A DNA stretch of 64,000 nucleotides from PNON01 sp964387025 (GTDB lineage: Bacteria; Chloroflexota; Anaerolineae; Anaerolineales; Anaerolineaceae), in assembly GCA_964387025.1 (NCBI GenBank), contig CAYLUZ010000001.1, positions 62,001 to 126,000 on the forward strand. The letters are read 5' to 3'. This document shows positions 1 to 8,528 of this stretch, in pieces. Below the pieces are notes generated by a model that saw only the letters and a program-made list of their open reading frames with translations, did no database searches and was not told where the DNA came from. A program made the position numbers and the translations under genes. Position 1 is the stretch's first letter, and each line of letters starts with the position of its first letter.

Positions 1-2
1 AA

Positions 3-443
3 TTATTGTTTACTGATTAGCCAAGCCGCCAGGGCGGATAGCCCTGTACAAAACAGCGTTCCAGCAATGCCGATGAAGATAAAAATGATAGGCCCCTGCA
101 CATCTTCCACACCTGGTAAAAGGATGGTGATGTATGCTGCCAGGGTCGAGCTGATGCCAATCCCTGCGCCGACAACTGCTGCTGCACGAACAGGGTGCGG
201 GTAGTTATCAGCCCGGACAGCACGCGAAACCGGGATCCCGACCGCAACTGACGCGATCCAGATCAACGGAGTTAAGCACAATCCGCCCGGGTAACCGGCT
301 AGAGTCCCAGCCATTGCGCTAACAAACCAAATTAACAGCCAGCGCCAGGAAAGATTAAGAATGAGCCGGGTGATGTAACCCGGCTCAAATTTGATCGTAT
401 TTCCGTCCTGATCTGTATTACGCTTCAGACTCAATGATCTCAA
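3..443 (-). CDS. small integral membrane protein, unknown function
   Basis: A 146-residue hydrophobic protein with about four predicted membrane segments: roughly residues 25-50, 55-75, 85-110 and 115-143. I do not recognise a family. The only plausible start is a TTG at 441-443, which lies inside the 3' end of the upstream cyclophilin gene. The two genes overlap by about 26 bases and are probably co-transcribed. No good ribosome binding site precedes the TTG, so the exact start is uncertain. The stop codon (3-5) is inside the window, so the gene is complete at its 3' end. Confidence 0.6.
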   Translation of the reverse strand: MRSLSLKRNTDQDGNTIKFEPGYITRLILNLSWRWLLIWFVSAMAGTLAGYPGGLCLTPLIWIASVAVGIPVSRAVRADNYPHPVRAAAVVGAGIGISSTLAAYITILLPGVEDVQGPIIFIFIGIAGTLFCTGLSALAAWLISKQ

Positions 444-948
444 CCGTAAGCAGTTTGACAGCCGGGCTGGAGCGTTTACCAGGGTCGCGTTCGGGGATGG
501 TGAACAACACCTTCAAGCTTTCCGGGTCGGCCACTTTGCCGAAAACACTATGCCTGTTATTCAAGTGGGGGGTTGGCACATGGGTGATAAAGAACTGACT
601 GCCATTGGTGTGGGGGCCAGCATTGGCCATCGATAGGATGCCCGGGCTGTCGTGTTTGAGGGAGTCATAAAATTCATCGTCAAACTGGTAGCCGGGGCCG
701 CCCATGCCGGTTCCGGTCGGATCGCCGCCTTGAACCATGAAATTGTGGATAACACGGTGAAAGATGGTGTTATCGTAAAATCCCTGGCGAGCCAGGAAAA
801 CCAGGTTATTGACGGTTCGTGGAGTTTTGCTGGCATATAGATCGCATGTAATATCACCGAGGTCGGTTTTGAACACTGCCTGGTATTTTTTCTTCTTGTC
901 TATTAGCATTTCCGGGGCTTTCGCCCAGCTTTTGGGTGAGTCTGTCAT
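418..948 (-). CDS. cyclophilin-type peptidyl-prolyl cis-trans isomerase
   Basis: A 176-residue cytoplasmic cyclophilin with no signal peptide. The catalytic core is intact: the FHRV motif with the active-site arginine is followed by FMVQGGDPTGTG, and NGSQFFIT forms the proline-binding pocket. It catalyses isomerisation of Xaa-Pro bonds in folding proteins. The length matches small bacterial PpiA/PpiB proteins. The ATG at 948 has a weak AAAGG about 8 nt upstream. It contrasts with the cyclophilin domain at 62.9 kb, where the catalytic motif is degenerate. Confidence 0.95.
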   Translation of the reverse strand: MTDSPKSWAKAPEMLIDKKKKYQAVFKTDLGDITCDLYASKTPRTVNNLVFLARQGFYDNTIFHRVIHNFMVQGGDPTGTGMGGPGYQFDDEFYDSLKHDSPGILSMANAGPHTNGSQFFITHVPTPHLNNRHSVFGKVADPESLKVLFTIPERDPGKRSSPAVKLLTVEIIESEA

Positions 949-1048
949 TTGATTAGCCTTTCATAATTCAAGATGCCTTGATTTTAGCATGAAGTTTGAA
1001 AGTGGATTACCTGCTGTACAAATTGCTAATTACAACCAGATGGATGGT

Positions 1049-1077
1049 TTGCGGAAAGTTCCGCCATAAGCTACAAT
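1049..1077 (+). promoter_or_regulatory. sigma-70 promoter for a leaderless holB transcript
   Basis: TTGCGG (1049-1054), 17 bases, then TACAAT (1072-1077). Transcription would begin about 7 nt after the -10 box, at or within a base of the ATG at 1085. This agrees with the lack of a Shine-Dalgarno sequence. The spacer region also holds a palindrome, GCGGAA-AG-TTCCGC. Confidence 0.6.
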
Positions 1078-1084
1078 CCAGCGT

Positions 1085-2089
1085 ATGGAATGGGATTATG
1101 TCGGAAATGAATGGGCAGTCAATATGCTGCGGCAGCAGGTGGTGCACGGTTCCACTCGTCATGCCTACATTCTGGCAGGGCCGGATGGGCTTGGCAAGCG
1201 CACCCTGGCCATCAGGTTCATCCAGGCACTGAACTGCACTAAAGCAGAAGGAAATGGCAATCCATGCATGGAATGCCGATCCTGCCGGCAGATCGAAGCC
1301 ATGCAATATTCCGATCTGCAGGTGGTCGAAAAGCTGGAGGATAAAAGCGAGATCCGAAAAGAACAGGTGGATGAGGTGAACCGATTCCTGTCCCTGTCCC
1401 CTTATGAATCAAAATCGAAGGCCTCCATCCTAATCGATTTTCAATCTGCAAGCACCGAGGCCCAGAACGCGCTGCTCAAAACCCTGGAGGAAGCCCCTGG
1501 AAATTCGATGATCATTATCACCGTTGATTCCGTGGATAACCTGCTGCCAACCACCGTTTCCCGCTGTGAAGTGTTGACTTTGCGGCCATTACCTGCTAAG
1601 GAAGTCGCCTTCGCGTTGGTGAGCCGGTTGAACGTGGAAGGCCTACATGCGGAACTCCTGGGGCATGTTTCTGGCGGCAGGTATGGCTATGCCCGTCTGC
1701 TGGCTGAAGAACAGGATCTGCTGGAGCAGCGTTCCACCTGGCTGGATGAGTGGATTGAGCTGTTTGGAATGACCCGCGTACAAAGATTTAAATATATTGA
1801 GAATAAGCTCTCCCGCAGGGTGGAACTGAAGAAGCAGCGTGAAATGCTCGGCGCAATGATCGATTGCTGGACCTCGTTCGTGAGGGACGTTCTTCTAGCT
1901 ACGAACACCACTGCAGCTGGACCAATGAACATCGACCGCAAGGAAGATATTGCCCGCCTGGCAGCCCGGCTGGGGTCGGGTAAAAGTGTGCGCATCATTC
2001 GCAGCCTGGAACAGGTTTCCAACCGGATAGAGCGTTATTACAACCCGCGCCTGGTGATGGAGATATTAATGCTGGAGATGGGACGCTGA
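1085..2089 (+). CDS. holB: DNA polymerase III subunit delta'
   Basis: A 334-residue clamp-loader AAA+ ATPase. It has a P-loop near residue 32 (GPDGLGKRT), a zinc-binding cysteine cluster (C-x7-CMECRSC) around residues 51-66, the sensor/arginine region ending SRCEVL, and a C-terminal helical collar domain. Delta' is the stator of the clamp loader and works with the DnaX protein encoded at 30.1 kb. The P-loop is kept, whereas many delta' subunits have lost theirs, but the paralogue DnaX is clearly the gene at 30.1 kb. The start is leaderless (see the promoter entry). Confidence 0.9.
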   Translation: MEWDYVGNEWAVNMLRQQVVHGSTRHAYILAGPDGLGKRTLAIRFIQALNCTKAEGNGNPCMECRSCRQIEAMQYSDLQVVEKLEDKSEIRKEQVDEVNRFLSLSPYESKSKASILIDFQSASTEAQNALLKTLEEAPGNSMIIITVDSVDNLLPTTVSRCEVLTLRPLPAKEVAFALVSRLNVEGLHAELLGHVSGGRYGYARLLAEEQDLLEQRSTWLDEWIELFGMTRVQRFKYIENKLSRRVELKKQREMLGAMIDCWTSFVRDVLLATNTTAAGPMNIDRKEDIARLAARLGSGKSVRIIRSLEQVSNRIERYYNPRLVMEILMLEMGR

Positions 2090-2094
2090 GAGAA

Positions 2095-2320
2095 TTGAAA
2101 TTCGAGAATCGAAACAATTACGAAGTTTATTTATTCGCTTCGTTAATCTCTAGTATTAATTTCCCTTGATGATTTTAGTTTCCAATTTCATTTCTCTATT
2201 CTCCATTTTCTATTCCATTTTCTATTCCCTTTTCTCAATTCCCCATTCTCAATTCTCGTATTACTAATCACTAATCCCCAATCACTTCTCCACTAATCTC
2301 TCCCATTTAGCAACTCTTTT
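2095..2320 (+). repeat. intergenic pyrimidine-rich low-complexity repeat tract
   Basis: About 220 bp between holB and a small membrane gene, made of short, slightly varied phrases. CATTTTCTATTC is repeated in tandem near 2202-2230, followed by variants of CTCAATTC. The left end carries TTCGAGAATCG and the right part TCAATTCTCG, so the tract is loosely inverted-repeat bounded. No coding potential. Related stretches lie at 24240-24300 and 36528-36604. Confidence 0.6.
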
Positions 2321-2355
2321 GAGACTATTCCGTATATTGTTGTGAAGGAGTAAAA

Positions 2356-2577
2356 ATGAGCGAAAAGAATAAAGTACCATGGTTTCTCTACCCGTTCTGG
2401 TTGATCTGGAAGCTTGTTGCCGGGATCATCCTGTTTACCGGTCGGCTGGTTGGGGCAATCATTGGGCTGGTATTAATGATCGTTGGAATTGTAGCAAGTT
2501 TAACTATTGTGGGATTGATCGTTGGAATTCCATTGATCATCTTCGGTTTCTTATTGATGATGCGCTCGATATTCTAG
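2356..2577 (+). CDS. small two-helix membrane protein, unknown function
   Basis: A 73-residue protein that is almost entirely hydrophobic after a short charged N-terminus (MSEKNKVPW). It has two Gly/Ile/Val-rich membrane segments, about residues 14-40 and 42-70. A strong ribosome binding site (GAAGGAG, 5 nt before ATG) supports translation. It stands alone, convergent with the hydrolase gene on the other strand (stops 1 base apart). It may be a stress-type small membrane protein, but nothing in the sequence fixes a role. Confidence 0.7.
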   Translation: MSEKNKVPWFLYPFWLIWKLVAGIILFTGRLVGAIIGLVLMIVGIVASLTIVGLIVGIPLIIFGFLLMMRSIF

Positions 2578-2578
2578 A

Positions 2579-3487
2579 TCAATCGAGCATTCCTATTTTT
2601 TCCAGGAAGGAACCCACCTGCTGAGTATATTCCTCCCTGTTAATGGTAAAGGAATCCGCGTGGCCTGCTTTTTGGGCCAGATAAATTGAGCGGATTCCTT
2701 TCTTCTTTGCTTCATACAGTTCATTGCTCATTTGCACAGGCACATAGCGGTCATTGGCTCCATGGATCAGCATTACTGGTAAACTGATCTCTCCGATATC
2801 CCGCAACGGGGAAACCGCATCGAAAGACATCCCTGAAAACATGGCGGTCATAAAGTTGGCAAGCTGCAAAAAAGGAAACACCGGCAGCTTGAATTCGTAT
2901 TTAAAGCGGTAGATCAACAACTGCCTGAAATCAGAGAATGAAGATGCGGCAATACAGTAGGCAACCCTGGAATCGATGGCGGCGTGCTGGATTGCTATCG
3001 CCCCGCCGAGGGATTCTCCCATGGTTCCCACCAGACCACCCGGACCAGTCCGCATGAATGCCCACTCAACAACAGCTCTTAAATCGTATTTTTCATAATA
3101 CCCAAAAGTGGTGTTCTTCCCGCCGCTGGAACCATGATTCCGCAGGTCATAGAGTAGCACATTGAAACCTATTGACCTGAATAATTCCACATATTTGACT
3201 GAAGCAAAGAGAGTGGTTTCAATCCCGTGGGTGATAACGACAGTTTTATGCGATCCCTCCAGCGGCAGGTAGATACCGTGAAGTTTATAACCATATGGCG
3301 AGGGTATCCACAATTCCTGTTTTACGAGAGCCTGGTAGAAATCATTGATCGATCTGTCGGCCAAGATTTTTTTCTGGTATGACAATTCAGCTGATTGAAC
3401 GTTGGGTTTGAGGATGCGTAGCGCAAAATATGTGCCGGCTGCAGCGAAAAAAATCAGGATGAGCAGGATTATCCACAATAAAAGCAT
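2579..3487 (-). CDS. membrane-anchored alpha/beta hydrolase
   Basis: A 302-residue serine hydrolase. An N-terminal membrane anchor (residues 1-22) precedes an alpha/beta-hydrolase fold. The nucleophile elbow is GESLGG (about residue 160). The acid is the Asp of HGANDRYVP and the base is the His of KAGHADSF near the C-terminus, so the triad is complete. It resembles YqkD-like esterases or peptidases; the substrate is unknown. It is the third gene of a group of three on this strand, 5 nt after the flavoprotein. Confidence 0.85.
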   Translation of the reverse strand: MLLLWIILLILIFFAAAGTYFALRILKPNVQSAELSYQKKILADRSINDFYQALVKQELWIPSPYGYKLHGIYLPLEGSHKTVVITHGIETTLFASVKYVELFRSIGFNVLLYDLRNHGSSGGKNTTFGYYEKYDLRAVVEWAFMRTGPGGLVGTMGESLGGAIAIQHAAIDSRVAYCIAASSFSDFRQLLIYRFKYEFKLPVFPFLQLANFMTAMFSGMSFDAVSPLRDIGEISLPVMLIHGANDRYVPVQMSNELYEAKKKGIRSIYLAQKAGHADSFTINREEYTQQVGSFLEKIGMLD

Positions 3488-3492
3488 GATTC

Positions 3493-4707
3493 TCAGCCAA
3501 CCTGTCTGCCAGCACCCATACCGGCGATCGCTCCTGTGCTGAATGCGAATTGAAGGTTATATCCGCCGCACGGACCAACCACATCCAGGACCTCGCCGGC
3601 GAAGAAAAGATTCGGCACGACCAGCGATTCCATGGTTTCGGGGTTGACTTCCATTAAAGACACTCCGCCGGTCGAAACCTGGCAATAATCAAATCCACGC
3701 GTGCCAGTCACCTTGAGCTGAAAGCGGGTTAATAGTTGAAATAATATGTCGCTCTGAGGTTTCTTGATCTTCGAAAGCATGCTGTCCGGGGAAAGACCTG
3801 CAGCATGGATCACATGAATAGCCATCTTTGGCGGGAGTACCGACTGGATCGCCACCTGGACCGGCATGGAGGAGCTAATCGGGGCTGTAAAAAGCTCCTT
3901 AAGTTTTTCTTCAAACTTGTGGACCAGGTTCAATTCCAGCACCATGTTTTTCAAGGGGTATGTGCTGGCCAGGTAAGATAGATCCATGACCCCCGGACCG
4001 TTTAATCCCCATTGGGTAAAGATGATATTGCCAAACGTTTTCCCGAGAGCCCGACCGCTTTGCAGCAAAGTGACATCCGCATCGAGACGAACACCCTGCA
4101 ATCCTTTGAGCAAGCGCATATCCGCCGTTACTGGGGCTAATGCCGGAAGAACAGGGTGCACCAAGTGACCCAATTGCTGAATGATAGCCAGCAGATTTCC
4201 ATCAGACCCCAGAGACGGATAGGCTTTGCCGCCGCAGGCAATGATCACTCTGTCTGCTTTGATAACGTCGCGGTGAAGCATCACCTCGAATCCATCTCCG
4301 GATTTTATTATTCCGGTAACCTGTTTGCGAAGGAGCTGTTGCACATGGTGAACATTCAAAGCAGCTTCAAATGCGTCAACTACCGCATGAGCCGACTCAC
4401 TGATCGGGTAATACCAGCCATCAAATGTCGAAAAGGTGAGAATTCCAATGGATTCGAGAAATTTTAGCAGATCATCCCGGTTGAAATGATTCAAGACCTG
4501 GTTCAACCAGACCGGGTTATCACAAGCATATCTTACTGCAGCTACATCCGCATTGGTAAGATTGCACCTGCCTGCGCCTGTGACCAGTAGTTTGCGTCCA
4601 ACGTGTTCATTGGTATCGATGATGACCACTTCGTGCCTTGCCTGGGATGCAAAGATCGCTGCCATCATTCCGGCTGGGCCTGCTCCGATTATTGCAATTT
4701 TTGCCAT
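3493..4707 (-). CDS. HI0933/BaiN-like FAD-dependent oxidoreductase
   Basis: A 404-residue flavoprotein. The dinucleotide-binding motif IIGAGPAGMMAA lies at the N-terminus, GAGRCNLTN around residue 46 is typical of the YhiN/HI0933 family, and the C-terminal FAD motif contains FAGEVLDVVGPCGGYNLQ. Members include BaiN, a bile-acid dehydroxylation reductase, but most are uncharacterised. I chose the ATG at 4707 (MAKIAIIG) over a TTG two codons upstream because an AG-rich binding site fits it better. It lies between a hotdog thioesterase (14 nt upstream) and a hydrolase, so an operon is likely. Confidence 0.9.
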   Translation of the reverse strand: MAKIAIIGAGPAGMMAAIFASQARHEVVIIDTNEHVGRKLLVTGAGRCNLTNADVAAVRYACDNPVWLNQVLNHFNRDDLLKFLESIGILTFSTFDGWYYPISESAHAVVDAFEAALNVHHVQQLLRKQVTGIIKSGDGFEVMLHRDVIKADRVIIACGGKAYPSLGSDGNLLAIIQQLGHLVHPVLPALAPVTADMRLLKGLQGVRLDADVTLLQSGRALGKTFGNIIFTQWGLNGPGVMDLSYLASTYPLKNMVLELNLVHKFEEKLKELFTAPISSSMPVQVAIQSVLPPKMAIHVIHAAGLSPDSMLSKIKKPQSDILFQLLTRFQLKVTGTRGFDYCQVSTGGVSLMEVNPETMESLVVPNLFFAGEVLDVVGPCGGYNLQFAFSTGAIAGMGAGRQVG

Positions 4708-4721
4708 TTCCAATTTCCCGG

Positions 4722-5135
4722 TTATTTCAAAAGTTGGGCCGCTGCATACAATTTCTTCTCTTCATCAGTTTCAGGAACTATGGTAACACCATGCGGCAAT
4801 GGTTTGGTATCTTTATCTACATTAACGAATGTGATAAATCCTTTGACCACATCCACATCTTTAATGGAGAGCTTTATAAAAACAGTAATTTTAGACTTGC
4901 CAGTATAAACGACTTTGCTGTCAAAGCGTGCAAGAGCGCCTAACTGAACTGGAGCAGTGAACATCATGCCGTGGATCTTTAAGCAGACGATATTTTCTGG
5001 TTTTGTCAGACTGGCTGCAGCGATAAAACCCGATTCGACAAACCATTCGGCTGTCCTACCGGCATATAGCGTGCCGTGGTGGTTTAGATCTTTGCTCATT
5101 ACAGGATGGTACGTTGTATAAGTTGGAATACTCAT
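4722..5135 (-). CDS. acyl-CoA thioesterase, hotdog fold
   Basis: A 137-residue single hotdog domain of the YciA/BFIT type. NHHGTLYAGRTAEWFVE near residues 18-34 matches the family pattern in which Asn and a GG/AG turn precede the long helix. The second strand region KIHGMMFTAPVQLGALARF is also typical. These enzymes hydrolyse acyl-CoA to the free acid and CoA. It is first in a three-gene group with the FAD protein and hydrolase. AAAGGA lies about 10 nt before the ATG. The chain-length preference cannot be read from sequence. Confidence 0.85.
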   Translation of the reverse strand: MSIPTYTTYHPVMSKDLNHHGTLYAGRTAEWFVESGFIAAASLTKPENIVCLKIHGMMFTAPVQLGALARFDSKVVYTGKSKITVFIKLSIKDVDVVKGFITFVNVDKDTKPLPHGVTIVPETDEEKKLYAAAQLLK

Positions 5136-5185
5136 TTAATATTTTCCTTTATCACATGATAAATATTTTGAGCACAATCGTGTAA

Positions 5186-5908
5186 TTAAGGTTTTCCGGT
5201 GTGAGTCATTTCAATAAAGGACGTGAGTTCCCGCAAGGATAATAAATCCGTGTCCTTCGGTGCCCATTCAACCAATGCGGTATTAAGGGTAAGTGATTCC
5301 CGCAATAATTCCAGTGCATTGGTTTGATTCCCGGCTAGTGCATTTAAACAGGCCAGGTTATAGATATTTGTACCTCTCCATTTTGGGGAGGGGTCAAATT
5401 CCTGCAGATCATCCATTATTTTTTCCAATAGCTCGACCGACTTTTGAAAATTCCCTCTTTCATTGTAAATCAATCCAACATGAGTGATTGTGTGTGCGCA
5501 AGTGTTGCTTAAAATGGCATCCCACAATGGGCGTTTATCAGGCGGATACAGCATATCTGTCGCAATCAGATCCTCCTCTGAGAGGGATCGAAGGTACTGG
5601 GTCACTTCCATGTAGGCTTTCTCTAGATTGCTGAGTATCATCTGCCATTCCAGATTATGCATCAACTGCCAGATATGGGAGTTTTCTTTTTCAAAATCGG
5701 TCACTTCTTTATAGTTTTTATCCCTTTTAATCAAGCGATGGTTAAATCTATCCAACCAATGGGTTAGATGAGCCATATGGTCTTTGAAAGACCACTGATT
5801 GACCTGACCAGATTTTACAAGTTCTTCAACTGGAGTATTGGCAATCAATTCATGTAATACTTCGAAGGAATAATTAGATAATCGAATGAGTTGCTTTTTT
5901 CTTTCCAT
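5186..5908 (-). CDS. DinB/ClbS-like four-helix protein with TPR-like tail
   Basis: A 240-residue protein. The N-terminal ~150 residues resemble the DinB/ClbS (DUF1706) four-helix bundle: WSFKDHMAHLTHW carries the first conserved His pair and HTITHVGLIY the later His residues of the metal-site pattern. The last ~70 residues form a tetratricopeptide-like unit (NIYNLACLNALAGNQTNALE). The family includes thiol-dependent metalloenzymes and the colibactin-resistance protein ClbS. The TPR tail suggests a protein partner. The start is supported by GGAGGG 5 nt upstream. Confidence 0.75.
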   Translation of the reverse strand: MERKKQLIRLSNYSFEVLHELIANTPVEELVKSGQVNQWSFKDHMAHLTHWLDRFNHRLIKRDKNYKEVTDFEKENSHIWQLMHNLEWQMILSNLEKAYMEVTQYLRSLSEEDLIATDMLYPPDKRPLWDAILSNTCAHTITHVGLIYNERGNFQKSVELLEKIMDDLQEFDPSPKWRGTNIYNLACLNALAGNQTNALELLRESLTLNTALVEWAPKDTDLLSLRELTSFIEMTHTGKP

Positions 5909-6014
5909 ATAACCCTCCGATTAGTAGAATAATTAAGCAGGAAAGTTGTTGAGTTTTCAATTGCTTATAGATTACTGTCATCATTTAGTATACAATTCCT
6001 GGAATGAGGAACAT

Positions 6015-7028
6015 ATGGATGAATATATCACTATAAACCCATCTCTGCCAATTGTAGATCTGCATCGCCACCTGGAAGGCTCGATGAGGTTGACGACTGC
6101 ACTTGATGTGTGTCAGAAATTCAACCTTCCCTTGCCAGCATGGAATTTACCTGACCTGCAAAAAGCAGTTTGGATCGACCAACCCATTTCAGATATTATC
6201 AAGATATTTCCACGTTTCGATATGCTGCGGCAGTCTTTCGTAAGCGAAGAGATATGTAAAAGAGTAACCATTGAATGCATCGAAGACGCCTTTCTGGAAG
6301 GGTTGGATTTTGTTGAGCTGCGTTTTAGTCCATATTTTATGGCAGAAAGGCACCATTTATCCCCTCAAGCTGTTACCACCGCTGTCTGTGAAGCCTGGCA
6401 GGAAAGCATTCAAAAATTTTCCATTGTCTCCCGATTGATCGTCATACTTTCACGGACTTATGGTCCAGAGATCTGCTCGATCGAAATGGACTGTGCACTT
6501 GCCAATACAAATAACGGGGTGGTGGGTGTGGACCTTGCCGGAGACGAAAAACGCTGGCCAGCACATTTATTCAAGTTTGAGTTTGACCGTGCCCGCGCTG
6601 CCGGATTAAAGATAACTGCCCATGCCGGGGAATTTGCCGGTGCAGACAGCATCCGGGAAACAATCAAGCATTTACACCCCCAACGCCTGGGGCATGCTGT
6701 TCGGGCAGTCGATGATCCACAATTGATGGATGAGATAGCAGAAAAAGGGATAGCCATCGAATGCTGTCCAACCAGTAATTACCTTACGGCCTCCATCCCC
6801 AGCCTGAAAGATCATCCTTTGCCTATTTTTATGAAGCACGGAATCAAGGCTACATTGAACTCAGATGATCCGGCTTTTATGGGAAATCTTACGATCCAAA
6901 AAGAGTATCTGAACGCCAAGGAGCAAATGGGGCTTTCCAGAAAAGAATTGGAATTAGTCCAAATAAATGGACTTGAGTCTGCTTTCCTTTCTGAGGACGA
7001 AAAACATCAGATTTTCTCCGGAAAATAA
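6015..7028 (+). CDS. add: adenosine deaminase family protein
   Basis: A 337-residue zinc hydrolase that converts adenosine (possibly also another 6-aminopurine) to the 6-oxo product. The full metal and catalytic set is present: HRHLEG (HxH, residues ~14-19), DLAGDE, the third metal His in ITAHAGEF with its catalytic Glu, RLGHAV, CPTSN and the terminal SDDPAF aspartates. The start is the ATG at 6015 with GAGGAA just upstream; the in-frame TTG at 5946 has no binding site. It is convergent with the aldehyde dehydrogenase across a shared terminator. An aminofutalosine or adenine substrate cannot be excluded. Confidence 0.85.
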   Translation: MDEYITINPSLPIVDLHRHLEGSMRLTTALDVCQKFNLPLPAWNLPDLQKAVWIDQPISDIIKIFPRFDMLRQSFVSEEICKRVTIECIEDAFLEGLDFVELRFSPYFMAERHHLSPQAVTTAVCEAWQESIQKFSIVSRLIVILSRTYGPEICSIEMDCALANTNNGVVGVDLAGDEKRWPAHLFKFEFDRARAAGLKITAHAGEFAGADSIRETIKHLHPQRLGHAVRAVDDPQLMDEIAEKGIAIECCPTSNYLTASIPSLKDHPLPIFMKHGIKATLNSDDPAFMGNLTIQKEYLNAKEQMGLSRKELELVQINGLESAFLSEDEKHQIFSGK

Positions 7029-7059
7029 AAACGTTCAGAGGTTCTCCTCTGAACGTTTT
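7028..7059. terminator. bidirectional intrinsic terminator
   Basis: A perfect 14-bp stem, AAAACGTTCAGAGG (7028-7041) and its complement (7046-7059), with a TTCT loop. The A/T ends give a U-run in both directions. It separates the convergent add gene and aldehyde dehydrogenase gene and overlaps the last base of the add stop codon. Confidence 0.9.
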
Positions 7060-7069
7060 CGTATTTAAT

Positions 7070-8461
7070 CTACAATTCCTTGCCGAATTTCTTGAAGTGC
7101 GGAGCGAATAAAACTTCCGGATCGGGGATGATCGGCGGGATGGGGAAAGAAACCCAGGTAACATTCATAAAATGTTTCCAGGTCACATTTTCGGTAGTGA
7201 TATTGCCTCCCCATGTGCCACAGCCCAATGTCATTGTAAAGGGCATTCCATTTACCCAGTCTCCACTGTTGCCATAGCTCTGTGGTTGGCGTACCATCAT
7301 CCGGCTGACTTTGGCTTTCGTTGCCAACTCCATGATATGTTCCTGATTGGTAGAATGGATGCCGCAGGAGTGCCCGTAACCACTGAAGGCTGTGATATCT
7401 ATCACCATTTGGACAGCTTTACTGAAATCTGTGTACTTCCACAGGGTTACCACGGGTGAAAGTTTTTCCGCTGAGAACATGTCTTCAGCTCCAATATGTT
7501 CGCCCATGACCATTAGGAAAGTGGTACCTGCAGGTACAGTCAATCCAGCTTCTCCTGCGATCACTTTTACACTTTTTGCGACGATCTTTCCACTCAAATG
7601 GGTGCCATCCGGCCACATGGCTGCTTTTAATTTTGCTCGTTCTTCACCGGTAACCAGGTAACCACCCTGTTTTTTCAAACCAGCTAATAACGCATCAAAC
7701 ACGCTATTGTGAATGATCACGTTATTTTCTGCAGAACAGGATGTGGCGTTATCAAAGGTTTTGCCTTTGAATATCTTTACCGCGGTTTCCTCAAGATTAG
7801 CCGATTCATCAACTATGACTGTCGCATTGCCAGCTCCAACACCATAAGCGGGTTTCCCACTGCTGTAAGCCACTTTAACTACTCCGGCGCCGCCGGTCGC
7901 AAGCACCAGATCGACCATTCCCATCAATTGTTGTGAGAGTTCCATGGTCGGTTCTTTGATATTCTGAATGAGATCTTCCGGTGCGCCAACTTTTTTCAAG
8001 CCTTTGCGCATTTCATTGCAGATCAATTCACAGGTCTTTTTAGCCTTGGGGTGGGGGGCGAAGATGACTGCATTACGGGTCTTGAGGATGGGCAGCCCAT
8101 TGCAGGGCATTGTGGAGGATGAATTGGTCATGGGGGTGATCGCCCCAATGACTCCAACTGGTTTGGCAATCTTTACCAGACCAAGTTCCGGTTGTTCTTC
8201 GATGACGCCAACTGTCTTTATACCTTTCAGATCACGAACAACTCCCAGCGTTTTTTTCTGATGCTTACCAACTTTGTCTTCATAAACACCCAGACCGGTC
8301 TCATCGACTGCCATGCGTGCGCAGGCCTCAGCGGTCTCACGTTTATATGATTCCCAGCCCACAGCCAGAACCATCTCATCCACTTTTTCCTGAGGCCAGA
8401 ATTCTATTACTTTCTGTGCAGCTCGAGCCCTCTGAACCATCTCGTCCAAATTATCTGTCAT
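7070..8461 (-). CDS. CoA-acylating aldehyde dehydrogenase (SauS-like)
   Basis: A 463-residue aldehyde dehydrogenase of the CoA-acylating branch (aldehyde + CoA + NAD(P)+ to acyl-CoA). The catalytic cysteine is in TFDNATSCSAEN (~residue 240). The N-terminal RARAAQ, the DETGLG motif and the K-H-x-KKTLGVVRDLKG segment recall sulfoacetaldehyde dehydrogenase SauS and EutE-like enzymes. GCGTWGGN closes the domain. The chosen start is the ATG at 8461, 7 nt after GGAGG; a GTG ten codons upstream is less likely. It is last in a co-directional cluster with an aminotransferase and an aldehyde ferredoxin oxidoreductase. The exact aldehyde is not determined. Confidence 0.85.
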   Translation of the reverse strand: MTDNLDEMVQRARAAQKVIEFWPQEKVDEMVLAVGWESYKRETAEACARMAVDETGLGVYEDKVGKHQKKTLGVVRDLKGIKTVGVIEEQPELGLVKIAKPVGVIGAITPMTNSSSTMPCNGLPILKTRNAVIFAPHPKAKKTCELICNEMRKGLKKVGAPEDLIQNIKEPTMELSQQLMGMVDLVLATGGAGVVKVAYSSGKPAYGVGAGNATVIVDESANLEETAVKIFKGKTFDNATSCSAENNVIIHNSVFDALLAGLKKQGGYLVTGEERAKLKAAMWPDGTHLSGKIVAKSVKVIAGEAGLTVPAGTTFLMVMGEHIGAEDMFSAEKLSPVVTLWKYTDFSKAVQMVIDITAFSGYGHSCGIHSTNQEHIMELATKAKVSRMMVRQPQSYGNSGDWVNGMPFTMTLGCGTWGGNITTENVTWKHFMNVTWVSFPIPPIIPDPEVLFAPHFKKFGKEL

Positions 8462-8528
8462 TTCCATTCCTCCATAAATAAATTTATTCACAACTGATCC
8501 GAAATTCGGATCAAATATTCTTCGTGCT

